From contig JAZGTH010000019.1 of the NCBI GenBank assembly GCA_036877525.1, forward strand, positions 2,898,001 through 2,962,000: a DNA stretch of 64,000 nt, written 5' to 3'. The notes beneath the pieces were generated by a model. The model ran no database searches, was not told the origin of the DNA, and saw nothing but the letters and a program-made list of their open reading frames with translations. How positions within the stretch are numbered: the stretch's first letter is position 1; each line of letters starts with the position of its first letter. The position numbers and the translations under genes are program-made. Source of the stretch: Chromobotia macracanthus. Lineage: Eukaryota > Chordata > Actinopteri > Cypriniformes > Botiidae. Shown in pieces: positions 49,850 through 59,760 of the stretch.

Positions 49850-49960
49850 GGAAGCGGAAGTGAAAGTGAAAGGAACCGTCGTTTCGAAAGAGCTCGGCGG
49901 CGTTGACCAATCAGACGCGCCGTTCTTTCACTTCCGCCGTCTGCGTGCCGTGACGTCTTC
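49850..49960 (+). promoter_or_regulatory. irf2: irf2 promoter region with inverted ETS/IRF elements
   Basis: GGAAGTGAAA (an ETS-IRF composite match, GGAANNGAAA) occurs at 49856-49865 and overlaps GAAAGTGAAA (IRF-E/ISRE core) at 49862-49871. The same GGAAGTGAAA occurs inverted at 49926-49935. Between them are CG-rich DNA and a CCAAT box (49907-49911); a CRE-like TGACGTC follows at 49951-49957. The patch is CpG-rich in an otherwise AT-rich region and lies just before the irf2 non-coding exon. Mammalian IRF2 is known to carry an IRF element in its promoter, so autoregulation and interferon response are inferred. Confidence 0.7.
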
Positions 49961-50139
49961 GTCCTTATCCAACGCCACCCGACGCGTTGAATGAGCTCAT
50001 TTAAAATGTTGAAGCATAGATCCCCTTATGAGAAAGTGGAAAAATTGAGAAACATGGTGACGCTTTCTGCTTAGGATTCGGGAAGGATTTTTAACACATC
50101 GAAGGATCTTGGCGCATAATCGGGTTACCTCTCGTCCAG
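49961..50139 (+). other. irf2: irf2 probable 5'UTR exon
   Basis: Downstream of the CCAAT/CRE patch, a splice donor CCAG|gtaaac at 50139/50140 fits a non-coding first exon joined to the acceptor at 50467. The transcription start is not visible in the sequence and the left boundary is a guess. Confidence 0.5.
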
Positions 50140-50474
50140 GTAAACACCCGAATTCTTGGAAAACCTGCCTGGCTAAACATGTTTGTATTTGTAAATGTTA
50201 CCGCACGCTTGTGAATGTACATGAATGTAAATGTGCTGTAATGAGCTTCAATCTTTTCTGCTTATCAAAGATCTTAAAGTCATATTTTGTCAATTATCAA
50301 TTCTATTGTGCCAAAGTGTTGCAGTTCATAGTTTTGTTAACGTTATCAGTGGCTCGTATTTAATGAAAACAATAATTATTCCTTCTCTTTATATTATATG
50401 AAAAACGTGTTCTGATTCATCCAGACATTTATAATCAATTTGCTCAATTCTGTTTGATTATGTCTAGAGTCAAG

Positions 50475-50561
50475 ATGCCAGTAGACAGAATGAGAATGCG
50501 CCCATGGCTGGAGCAACAGATCAAGAGTGGACAAATTCAGGGTCTTCATTGGGTCAATGAA
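50475..50561 (+). CDS. irf2: irf2 coding exon 1 (start of DNA-binding domain)
   Basis: 29 codons from ATG, following a tctag acceptor at 50467. It encodes MRMRPWLEEQIKSGQ and LHWVNE with Trp11 and Trp26. Donor gtgaga. Confidence 0.93.
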
Positions 50562-52872
50562 GTGAGAGTGTAGTTTTTATTTATTTATATACTTATTATT
50601 TCTGCTGCATTCAGTTTCAGAGTAATTTGGCAATATGTTTTTCCCAATATGTTGTGAAAATGATGTAATGTTAAGTGTTTTTGGCATTTTCACAATGCGT
50701 ATGGATTGTATCATATTACATAAAGAAAACACTTTTCATTTACAGGAGAAAAAGATATTTCAGATACCGTGGATGCACGCAGCCAGACATGGATGGGATT
50801 TGGACAAGGATGCACCTTTATTTAAGAACTGGGCTATTCACACAGGTATTGGCAGAAATGTTGCCCATTGGTTCTTGTTTGAAGATCAGGTTAACACTTT
50901 AAATATACTGACAATAAAGTACTTCAGACAGCAGCCATACTTTCACACATTCTGTTTTACATACAGCTTTGAATGTAGTTCTGGAATGATGGTTGTGTGA
51001 TTTCCAATGTTTCAATTACCCAACTATGTTTCCAACCATGCAGGAAAGTATCGTCCTGGTATTGACAAACCAGACCCTAAGACATGGAAGGCAAACTTTC
51101 GCTGTGCAATGAATTCTTTACCAGACATTGAGGAGGTGAAAGATAAAAGCATAAAGAGAGGAAGCAATGCCTTCAGAATGTATAGGATGCTTACTGCTAC
51201 TGAGAAAGCTGTTAAGAAAGGTATGTTATGTCATTAACATAATATAACATGCTATCAGTTGACTATATATATATCATACAATATCATATCTTGGAGGTTC
51301 TAGCAGTTATGTCATATTTTGTAAAGATCCACTAAAATACCTGTTGTCATCTTTTTTAGGGAAGAAAAAGATGGACCTGGAGCAAAGATCAAAAGTAGGA
51401 ACACATGACTTTACACTTAAGCAACAGTGCATTTAAGTATCACAACTTGTCTCACAGCTGTGTTTGCATTTGTAGCGAAGTTATCAGAAACGGAAAACAA
51501 GCATACCCAGAAAGTATAAAATCACAAAACGGACAAGTCCAGAGGAGATGAAGAAAAATGAAGAAGATGATGAAACTATGCCAGACAGCACTGTACTGTT
51601 TGCTGGTAAATAACCCAGTTATGCACACACACCCTCAATTGTTCCCCACAATGAAAACAACATGATAACACAGTAGTAATGCAGACAGCATTAAATAATG
51701 CAGTTATTTTTCTATATAAGCAGTTGTCCACTAAATAACGTATAATTTAAAATTGCTGCATGAAACATAAATATAGTGTAAAAGAGTGAAATGTATATGA
51801 CTACATATTTACATTGTCGTTTAGCAGATGCTTATATCTCACGTGACTTGAGGAACTGAAGCAGTTTATTCCATAAGAGCCACCAATACTAATAGCACTA
51901 CAAATATCAAGAGAATGTGTTTTAAAAGGGATATATTACTTTTAGTTGTCTTTAATGTAGTTTTAACCAGCCTGCTTATAAACACAGAACAGGAAAACGC
52001 CCCTGAAAGGCAGATGGTTGAAGGTGAACTACCTGAGGTGTGTGCAGTTGTTGAGGTGGTAACACAGAATGAAGATCCTACTGTTAGTTCCACTGAGGTG
52101 TCTTACCCCCTCCAGGACTCTCATGTTTCATCCAACAGTGGTAGGGTTCTTTCTTGCATTTCCCACAGGAATTATAAATGGCTTATTATTAAATACATAT
52201 TATTATTATTATTACTATATTAGCATATCTTGGATTTTAATATCACTCATTTGTCTCAACAGAGAGTGAAACAGAGAGCACATACAGTGAAGATGACTTG
52301 GTACAGGTATGCAAGTTGTACAAATGTAAATTGGAAATTAATGTAAATGATAATTGATGATCAGGGTTTCACTGTTTATGTTTTTAGATACAATTTAGGC
52401 ACTTAGGTTTTAATGAGTACAGTGAAGTTCTTATCAATAGAAACTTATCAATAGAAACATACCTGCTGTACTCAAGCTATAGTACAGTTTTCTTATTCTG
52501 TGCTGTGGTGTTCATGCTAAGCATGTTTGTTATTTTCTACTGTAGCTTCCACAGGACTTGTCCATAAAAGCGTCACAAAAATCATCATGTGATTCTGTGT
52601 TAAGAATCCCAGCTTCAGATCAATCTTCAACACCCTCATTTAGCTCATCGGGGAAAACAAATTTCAGAGTGACCAGCTTCAAAGAAGACTCACCCCTGAT
52701 CTCTTATAACACTGCTCCATGGCTACCCTTCCTGCTTAACTTCCAGAATGTCACTGATGTGCAACCCTTCAGCCCCACCCCTACACCAGATCTTACCGAC
52801 AACCCAGCTTCTCAGGCAAGCGTGATAGCCAATGCAATTGATCTCTCCATTGCAAAACACCAAGCACTATAA
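50475..52872 (+). CDS. irf2: interferon regulatory factor 2 (complete, 8 coding exons)
   Basis: Nuclear transcription factor that binds interferon-stimulated response elements and often represses IRF1-driven genes. Coding exons: 50475-50561, 50746-50845, 51044-51220, 51360-51394, 51476-51605, 51988-52140, 52263-52306, 52546-52872. Joined, they give 350 residues plus TAA; human IRF2 has 349. Residues 1-113 are the IRF DNA-binding domain with Trp at 11, 26, 38, 46 and 58, His40 and the recognition helix NFRCAMNS (80-87). IRF2 rather than IRF1 is indicated by the start MPVDRMRMRPWLEEQ, by VCAVVEVVT and YPLQDSHVSS in the C-terminal half, and by the length. The start ATG is the first in the exon and matches the family start. 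Confidence 0.93.
50746..50845 (+). CDS. irf2: irf2 coding exon 2 (DNA-binding domain)
   Basis: 100 nt encoding EKKIFQIPWMHAARHGWD and LFKNWAIHTG, carrying Trp38, His40, Trp46 and Trp58. Acceptor tttacag, donor gtattg. Confidence 0.95.
51044..51220 (+). CDS. irf2: irf2 coding exon 3 (recognition helix)
   Basis: 177 nt encoding KPDPKTWKANFRCAMNSLPD, then IEEVKDKSIKRG. It contains the DNA-recognition helix and ends in a basic KKG stretch. Acceptor catgcag, donor gtatgt. Confidence 0.95.
51360..51394 (+). CDS. irf2: irf2 coding exon 4 (short)
   Basis: 35-nt exon encoding KKKMDLEQRSK after a split Gly. Acceptor tttttag, donor gtagga. It keeps frame with both neighbours. Confidence 0.88.
51476..51605 (+). 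CDS. irf2: irf2 coding exon 5 (basic then acidic)
   Basis: 130 nt encoding a Lys/Arg-rich segment (RSYQKRKTS and KYKITKRT) followed by acidic EEDDETM. The basic part is a plausible nuclear-localisation segment. Acceptor tttgtag, donor gtaaat. Confidence 0.88.
51781..51939 (-). repeat. twin dispersed repeat, copy 2 (irf2 intron)
   Basis: Shares about 160 bp with 48439-48599 in the same orientation. It ends 48 bases before an irf2 exon, so repeat DNA supplies part of the upstream acceptor environment. The minus-strand end CATCTGCTAAACGACAATG is SINE-tail-like. Confidence 0.75.
51988..52140 (+). CDS. irf2: irf2 coding exon 6
   Basis: 153 nt encoding LPEVCAVVEVVTQNED and VSYPLQDSHVSSNS, which align with the mammalian IRF2 segment around VVEVTTESDE and YPLQISPVSS. 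This exon gives the best support for IRF2 over IRF1. Acceptor aacacag, donor gtaggg. The upstream in-frame sequence from 51915 is intron and repeat. Confidence 0.9.
52263..52306 (+). CDS. irf2: irf2 coding exon 7 (short acidic)
   Basis: 44 nt encoding ESETESTYSEDDLVQ, matching the acidic ESETTDSVPSDEES region of IRF2. Acceptor caacag, donor gtatgc. Confidence 0.85.
52546..52872 (+). CDS. irf2: irf2 terminal coding exon
   Basis: 108 codons plus TAA encoding a Ser-rich C-terminal repression region. FRVTSFKEDSPLISYNTAPW matches the mammalian LQVTIKEESNPVPYNSSW motif, which contains a sumoylation-type KE. The rest is poorly conserved. Acceptor ctgtag. Confidence 0.88.
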   Translation, partial: LPQDLSIKASQKSSCDSVLRIPASDQSSTPSFSSSGKTNFRVTSFKEDSPLISYNTAPWLPFLLNFQNVTDVQPFSPTPTPDLTDNPASQASVIANAIDLSIAKHQAL

Positions 52873-54440
52873 TGAAGACACTTGAAATTTACAGCCTGCT
52901 GCTATTCAGCTAAGACAATACATTTACAACTCTAACCCAAAGGTTTTGAATTTGGTTTAAAACAGGTATTGTCAGGTGAAAAAACAGTGTTTCAGGCAAC
53001 CTGAATCACTTTAACCAGATTATTTTTCTATAACAGATGTGTAAAATGCAGAACACTACCTCATCTATATTTTCTATTGTTATTAAATATGCAACTTGTA
53101 AAGCTACCTCACAGATTAAACACAATCTGATACACTTTGATCACAAAACATAATGTCAGCATAAGCTATAAATGTCAATGTAAGCAGAGGTTAAGTGCAA
53201 AATGCAAAATATTCAGTGGCATGTGTAACATTCACACTTGTTGAGTTGGAAGGTCTGACAGCAGCGAAAATGTTTAAAAAATAACTAACAGTTGCTGAGA
53301 TTTCTTTAAAAGATATACATTGATTTTTTTTTTTTACATTGCTTAAGGGTTTTGTGTATTTTCACATGAAATTGGTACATCTGGAAAGATTTAGATTTTT
53401 GGTGTTTTTTTATGAATTGGAGAAGCTTGTAACTAACAGAATTATTTTATTTTCTGTCTGAGATTTTTTTAGAATCAGCACAAATGTTTGTGGACCACAA
53501 ATACTTGAATAGAGACGCTCAACTGACATTATGTATTGTCAAGTTATTTTAATGTTCTGACAACAAAATCTTGTTTCATTGTGATTAAGATTTTGCAAAC
53601 TATTTTTCTACTATAATTTGTGCTTAACGTATAAAGAACAAACGCGACATTTGAAAGCAAATATAAAAACAGGTTTATTGTAGTGTCACAATGGTTAAAA
53701 AAATTACACAATACAAAATCATCTCAACACTCATTTGTTATATGATGTACACTAAAACAGTGGTTCAGAGTGTTAGTAGTGGTACTAGTTAAAAAGATAA
53801 TTGATGTGCAGTAGCAAAAATACTTTACTTTGGTTGTTGCATTTTACATGATTTTACAAAGGCATGAAACTGTCAAGATGCTTTAAAACAGACAATGTGC
53901 ATATCTGTTCTTGATTTGTTTTTGTTTTTTATTTTGCTGTCTGTTTTGTCTCATTTCTTACTACACATACAATGTTGATGGTGTAAGATATATTAGTGAA
54001 GCAAAAAACTTATTTTTAACAGTCTTATAATTCCTCAAAATGTTTCATGTTAAACTGAGAACATCCGATAACAACAGTGTAGCACAGCTAATATTAAATT
54101 ATTGAAGTCACAAAGACAACCTCAACCAACTAATTCTCCAAATTAAATGAACAAACTTGACTTAACAGTCTCTGCTTTCTTATCATATTGAAGTGAAACT
54201 GTGTCATCATTTACTTTTATAAAACTGATGTTATTTTAATCTACAGAAGGTACTTTTTGACCTGTTTACTGACTTGAGTTCTAAAATCATTTATAAAACC
54301 ATATAAAAACTGACTGTAAAAATGTTCATTTTCATTCTTCATTGTGATGCTTTTTGAAATGCTGATATTTTTAATTGATCTATGAAATGTTGGGCAGAGA
54401 CAATCCAGACCACCGGTCTGAATGATGCGAGAAGGATGTT
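52873..54440. other. convergent 3'UTRs of irf2 and tmem134
   Basis: The region between the two stop codons holds no coding sequence. ATTAAA at 53082 is a candidate irf2 poly(A) signal. TTTATT at 53674-53679 (AATAAA on minus) is a good candidate for tmem134. The two transcripts probably end tail to tail here. Confidence 0.6.
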
Positions 54441-54523
54441 TTACTTCTCGAAGTACGGCAAATAAAAGAACTTAAATCCTCTTCGCCCCCTGACGGCACA
54501 GCTTATATAGATCACATGATAGA
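54441..54523 (-). CDS. tmem134: tmem134 terminal coding exon
   Basis: 83 nt encoding YHVIYISCAVRGRRG and FKFFYLPYFEK then TAA. Acceptor cctgcag. Confidence 0.95.
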
Positions 54524-56684
54524 CTGCAGGAGATCAAGGAAGAAAGCATAAGAATAGAGGCATTTCATATCAGTCATCAGTATCTGTCTATGGGGCAGCT
54601 GTTTTCTCTCTGCATATAAAATCTCTCTTGGCTGTATTACAAAGATGATTTAGCAATTCATAACACTAGAATGTAATATATAAGGTCCAAAACCCAGTGC
54701 TGATATTCGCAAAAGCAAAGGTTACTCTACACTATAAAATCATTAATTCAGATCTTACCACCAGGAATAAAGAGAAGAAATCCAGGAACAAAGAAAATTG
54801 CACTTGAAACACCTGTTAAAAAAGGAAACACTATTGTTACATTATTCTAGCACACAAATATTAACTGTGATATAGTTTCTGTCCAGGCTGAGGAATTTGT
54901 ATGCTAAAGCAAACCTGCCAAGTAAGATGTTTTTGCACATGCAACTTGACAGGTCTTACCTGCGTGTGGGTTTAACTGTATGACAATGCCTGTAAAGATC
55001 AAAGCTGATAGAGGAGAAGCAGGGAGGGGGAAGAAATGACGCATTTACTGACAGTCACACCTGAATATAGACCATCTGCGCTTAAGAGTTGACAGCAGTA
55101 TAAACACAGGCACAGAAACAACATCAGCTCAACAACTAAACGTCACAAAGATCTCCTTAAGGAGATCTGTTGTACTTATTGTGATAAAGAGTATATAAAG
55201 AGTCACAAAGGTATGATAGATAAGTCTCACCAACTCCAGTGATTAAAAGGAGGAATGAGGCAAGAACAACTCGTCTGTTCTTCTTCACTAGTGGGTGAGA
55301 GGTCCACCTGGGCACAACACACACAGAACAAAGAATATCACAAACTATAATCAGAAACACGATTACAATTAACATCAACTTAAATATCTATCTGTTCCAA
55401 AATCACAGACAATCTAAAAATTTATAATAGTCTGAGTCCACATTAAAAATCTGGAACTTAAACCATAGTACATAGAAAGTTTTTAAAAATGTAAAATAAT
55501 TTTATTAAAAAAAAACAATAGTAAATATTAAAGATTCTACACTGTTTCTAGACAGCTACTCTACTGTAAGCAAATTTGTGACTATCAGTTTTGAACAACA
55601 AAGTCATATCACTGGATAACATGGATGCTCAGGCTGTCACAAACTTCACAAGTGCCAATTCAAGGGTACAAGCTGCAACCATTAAACCAACATGGAGAAA
55701 TTTCTTTAGATAATCTGATCAATTCAACCCAATTTTAGTATTGAACGTATAATTTGTAATGACATTCAAATAATTAGCAGAAATTAATAGACTCCTGCAA
55801 TCCCTGTTAATAAGGATTTTACAGTATCATGTGAGTGAGGACAAAGAGAGTTTATCCTCATTTCGAGTCATTTTTTGACACCCTTTTAAATGGCTGTCTG
55901 AGGGTTAAGACTTGGTGTAGGGTTAAGGTTAGGTTTGGGTAAGCACTTAGTTGTAATGGTTAAGGGGCTAAAGAGTGTATTATGTCATTGAAAGTCTTCA
56001 CAAATACAGCTGTACAAATGTGTATGTGTGTGTGTGTGTGTGTGTGTTACCCGCAGCAGTGGGCAGACAGCTGCGTGACTGAGCTGAGTGTGCTAAAAGA
56101 CCACTGAGAGCTGCAGTAGGACAGAGTAGCAGGATCACTGGAACATAAACACACATACTGTTATTTAATGGTTTGTTTGCTTATTGGTCAAGGTTAGTTT
56201 GCCAATAAAGAATTGTGGCAAACTAATATTGTTAGTGTGACACACAGTGTGAACAAAAATTCTCAAAATAAGAATGCTGAAAGTAAAATAAGAACACACA
56301 GAAAGTGACAAACCTGATTTTGAAGAAGTTGTTGAAGGAAGAGTTCACAGTACCACCTAAAGCATCTTCATTTTCCAGGTTCTGTGGGTTATCACAAAAT
56401 AAGACCAGTCAATTTGCCTGATACTTTCTCAAACTGAATGTCACACAAGCTTGTTGCATAGCACATAAATAACTGACCTGATATTTCAGATTGCTGTGTT
56501 CAGGAGTGCCAGCGGATGCAGAGGAATGACATGGTGTTTTGGCAAAAGAAAGAGGTCCAAAAGTCATTTCCCCCATGCCATCTTTCTCTCTTCCCTTCCA
56601 TTCACCAACATCCTCTCCAGGCACCACACCTTCCTCCTCCCCCTCCAGGACAAATGCGTCATCGATTGTGAACTCTGTCCCCAT
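54441..56684 (-). CDS. tmem134: transmembrane protein 134 (complete, 7 coding exons)
   Basis: Small two-pass membrane protein of little-known function. Coding exons in order: 56684-56478, 56381-56314, 56137-56051, 55307-55231, 55004-54960, 54812-54759, 54523-54441. They give 206 residues (human 195), all with GT-AG junctions and an open frame. Hallmarks: FTIDDAF near the N-terminus, FGPLSF, LKYQNLENED, SSQWSFSTLSS, HPLVKKNRRVVLASFLLL, VSSAIFFVPGFLLFIPG and the C-terminus FKFFYLPYFEK. Two hydrophobic segments lie at about residues 135-158 and 163-188. It is convergent with irf2. The acceptor tgtag two bases before the ATG implies a non-coding first exon upstream. Confidence 0.94.
54759..54812 (-). 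CDS. tmem134: tmem134 coding exon 6 (second membrane segment)
   Basis: 54 nt encoding VSSAIFFVPGFLLFIPG, nearly identical to mammalian TMEM134. Acceptor taacag, donor gtaaga. Confidence 0.95.
54960..55004 (-). CDS. tmem134: tmem134 coding exon 5
   Basis: 45 nt encoding LIFTGIVIQLNPHA, which completes the first membrane segment and begins the short loop. Acceptor tatcag, donor gtaaga. Confidence 0.9.
55231..55307 (-). CDS. tmem134: tmem134 coding exon 4 (first membrane segment)
   Basis: 77 nt encoding WTSHPLVKKNRRVVLASF and LLLITGV. The basic KKNRR precedes the hydrophobic segment. Acceptor tgcccag, donor gtgaga. Confidence 0.95.
55308..56021 (-). other. tmem134: tmem134 intron with degenerate repeat
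   Basis: Intron between coding exons 3 and 4. At about 55830-56021 it contains AGGGTTAAGGTTAGGTTTGG and a GTCTTCACAAATACAG segment running into the TG tract. These resemble the inner part and end of a fish DNA-transposon family often joined to TG tracts; the assignment is weak. Confidence 0.4.
56022..56048. repeat. (TG)n / (CA)n microsatellite at a splice donor
   Basis: About 13 dinucleotide units. On the tmem134 sense strand this is CA repeats starting three bases after the donor GT. Confidence 0.92.
56051..56137 (-). CDS. tmem134: tmem134 coding exon 3 (donor abuts CA repeat)
   Basis: 87 nt encoding YCSSQWSFSTLSSVTQ and CCG. Acceptor gttccag. The donor is GG|gtaac, followed at once by a (CA)n run on the sense strand. 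Confidence 0.92.
56314..56381 (-). CDS. tmem134: tmem134 coding exon 2
   Basis: 68 nt encoding NLENEDALGG and SSFNNFFKI, acceptor cccacag and donor gtttgt. NLENED matches human NLENDED. Confidence 0.88.
56478..56684 (-). CDS. tmem134: tmem134 coding exon 1
   Basis: 69 codons from ATG: FTIDDAFVLE, an acidic Glu/Gly-rich stretch longer than in human, TFGPLSF, then LKYQ before the donor gtcagt. Confidence 0.92.
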
Positions 56685-57751
56685 AACTACAGGCCCTCAG
56701 ACATTGACTGGATGTTAACTAACAAGCACTGTAAAGTTAATCAACATCTTGGTTTAGTTTCTGACCTCCTGCGGTCTGCCTTTACATGGTTTCTTTATAA
56801 TGCAACGTAGCACACTGCTGCCATGCAAAATCCTTTATGCATGGGAAAGTGCAAAATGCAAAGTGATTTGATTTATGTTTTCCACTCTGACTCACTAAAC
56901 AGAATGTCAACTTCACAGTCTCTGCAATCAAACTATTAGAAGAAAATAGTTCAAACAAAAACTACATTCCATTAGGGTTTTAGATCAGAGCTGCTTATGG
57001 TGGCATATGTAGACTTTTACTTTAAAAATTAAAACAAATTTTAAACCTTCACAAGAAAGAAGCTACTTCAGCTGTTTTAGCAGTTTCTTAAATACAGAGA
57101 ATATGATATGACATGACATGAAATGAGAATGAAAATATTAAACCATTTAGGTTTGCTAGACAAGCACTTTCAGCGCTGTAACACTGACTAGTTCTTTACT
57201 TTTTAATATGAACTCATGACAGATATGATCTGGTTGACTCTGATTGCATTAAATAAAATAGTAAATCTTATCTAATCTCTTATCATTTGAACGGATTCAG
57301 GTTTCAAATGGGATCAACTCACAAGAAATAAATACGCCAGTATGACATAACAGTTGCCTGGTGGAAGCATGTGACTGTCCATTATTCTTCCGCTTTTTTT
57401 TAACCAAGAATACCCCAAACAAACTACATCATCTACAGCCTACAATTTATAGCATATAAAGCATATATCAAGCTTAGAAAAACTACACGTGATTACGTGT
57501 CACAGTAATGCAGGCAGTTTAAGACCATTTAATTCTTTAAAAAAGTTGTGTTTTTCTCTGAGTTACAACGCTTTCTGCCTCTAGTCTCAAAAGCGTTGAA
57601 AGAATTGTGTAGCACCAATATAACTACAAAAGATGTACAACAGAGTCATTTACATCATAAGCAATTTCCAAAGACATTTAAAGGATAAGAGACAACCACC
57701 CCGTTATTAACGCAAACAAAACCGCTACATTACAAAGAATCCTCTACTCAC
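56685..57751 (-). other. tmem134: tmem134 first intron (probable)
   Basis: Sequence between the acceptor just upstream of the start codon (56688-56687) and a consensus donor gtgagt at 57751-57746. AT-rich. The open frame on the plus strand at 56496-56810 is antisense to coding exon 1. Confidence 0.4.
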
Positions 57752-57960
57752 TGTCGATTGCACTTGATCCTCAACAGTAACTTATTACTTTCTTTTCCAT
57801 AATGCCCAATCACCTCCAAGGCATACAGTATTAGAGAATTACTGAAATGTTTTACTTTTGTATTGAGCGCATCGAACCGAAAACTTCAACGTAAACTTCG
57901 CTATTTACAGCTGCTTCTTTTTTGTGGGTCAAATAAAAAGCGAACAGAAATCATAGTTGA
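57752..57960 (-). other. tmem134: possible tmem134 non-coding first exon and promoter
   Basis: ATCGACA followed by gtgagt at 57751 is a good donor on the minus strand with no coding frame. An inverted CCAAT-type element (minus GATTGG) lies near 57809-57814. The transcription start cannot be seen. Confidence 0.35.
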
Positions 57961-59760
57961 TTCATTGGCGCCTCCTGAAGGACAGGAGGTGTAACAGCTC
58001 ACCACAGCCCTCCTTTGTTCTCTGTACTTAATAACCTTATTTTTTGATTTATGAAAGGTGGTGGGATGATATATACTCTGCAGTTCACTTGAGGAGCGCA
58101 TTAAATTATTAGATAATAAAATAGACTCTAAATAAAAGACATACTTTCTTATATTGTCATTCGGATTCACAATGCCAAAGAAATTCATAAATTGTACATA
58201 GAAATTGATTAAACAAAATCTGAATTTATAGACCAAATAACAATAGGTGAAGCACTTGGCAAACAAAATGAAATTCTTGTTCATTTTTTTTATTAAATTC
58301 TTTGATCATCTTGGGTCATCTGAATATCTTCAGCCCTCTCCACTTACATAATTGTGGTGGATTGCTCCCTGCTCCTGGACTTCTGTGTTAAATGGAAGGT
58401 TGTTATTTGTGGGAAAAAAGAATGTCCTATACAAAAAATAAGTCTGTGCATATGACTTGCATACACTTCAGCACTTTATACATAAACATCCATTAACAAG
58501 GACACTATATAAACCCACCAGAATACTAAATATCACAACAAGACAAATAATAAACAGTTACAAAAATAACAACAGTCTAAACAAAAACATAAATGCAATT
58601 TATTCATGTCACAGTGCATGTAGGAAATTCCAGCATCCAACTCTCCAAACATTACCTTTTGTTTTTTACCTATTCGTTATCTAAAATATACATTTTATTG
58701 AATAAAGCCTTTGGGATTTTTGGAAAAATATTCAGGCTTCACAATTTTTTAAATATTTTCCATGGAATTGTAAATATTATAGCAAATTTTATACGAACCT
58801 TCTGATTTATATTTATGCCCTGTTCCCCATCTGAACCTCACTGAAATCTGAGAAGATCATTTAAAGCTGCCAATATAAAAAAAAAATTAAAAACGTTGTA
58901 TCTTCATTGAGAAAAGTGGCCAGTACCACGTGACCGCACCGTCGCGGTCCTATTATGTGCAGTATGCTTATGACAACATATACACGGTGCATCACATCGA
59001 GGGAGATTTAACAGTAAATTTACGGTAAATTAAAGAGAATGAAAACAGTGTCACCAGTAACACGTCCCTCGTTCATTTCCAACATCATGTCATTTTCAAC
59101 GTCTTAAAGGAAGCAGTCATCTGCATCTGACCATTTTGAATGAGTTTCGTGTCGTTCGCGATTCATATCATTTAACTCTGCATGCCGGACGAATTTCGTT
59201 TTATGTATACAATGACAACAAAGTGCTTGAATCCTGAGATTACATATGCGTGTTTAACTGTAGGCTCTTTCTTTAAATAGTTTTATCACTGTAAACCAGT
59301 AGATGGAGTCATGCTACAGCCTACAGAAAAGAAAATATTTTTCAGATATTACCGATTCAATTTCACAGGGATCCATAAAGTTCATTCCTGCCTTAGCACT
59401 TTCCACTGTTTTCTTCAGTACATTATTCATATTGATCATGATTTCAAAAGTAATTGTTTAACCTGCAAAAATGAAATTTCTTGCAAAAGAAATGTATCAA
59501 AAGTGATTACATGTAATGCATGTAATAAATTATACTAAAAAGCCTTCGCGGGTAAAATATGCTTAACAATGACATTTCATTGTCATCCAAATCTCACAAT
59601 CATTGTTGAATTGCTTACTTTTTGTTCAGAACAAACCATAATGTTTCTATATAAATGGCAAAAAAAAAAAATGATTATTTGTCAGCAACTTATTCTAATA
59701 AAACTTATATTTAAATTTAAGGCTAATTTTATATCTTTCCACTGAATGGTTTCAAGACAG
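57961..59760. other. intergenic region, with a small CG-rich patch
   Basis: AT-rich DNA without recognised genes. At about 58915-59060 a patch has CACGTG followed by ACCGCACCGTCGCGGT and several more CpGs, unusual for its surroundings. Confidence 0.5.

Noticed and set aside
50475..52872. IRF1 instead of IRF2
   Set aside because: The DNA-binding domains are similar, but the C-terminal VVEVVT and YPLQDSHVSS segments, the VTSFKEDSP motif and the 350-residue length fit IRF2.
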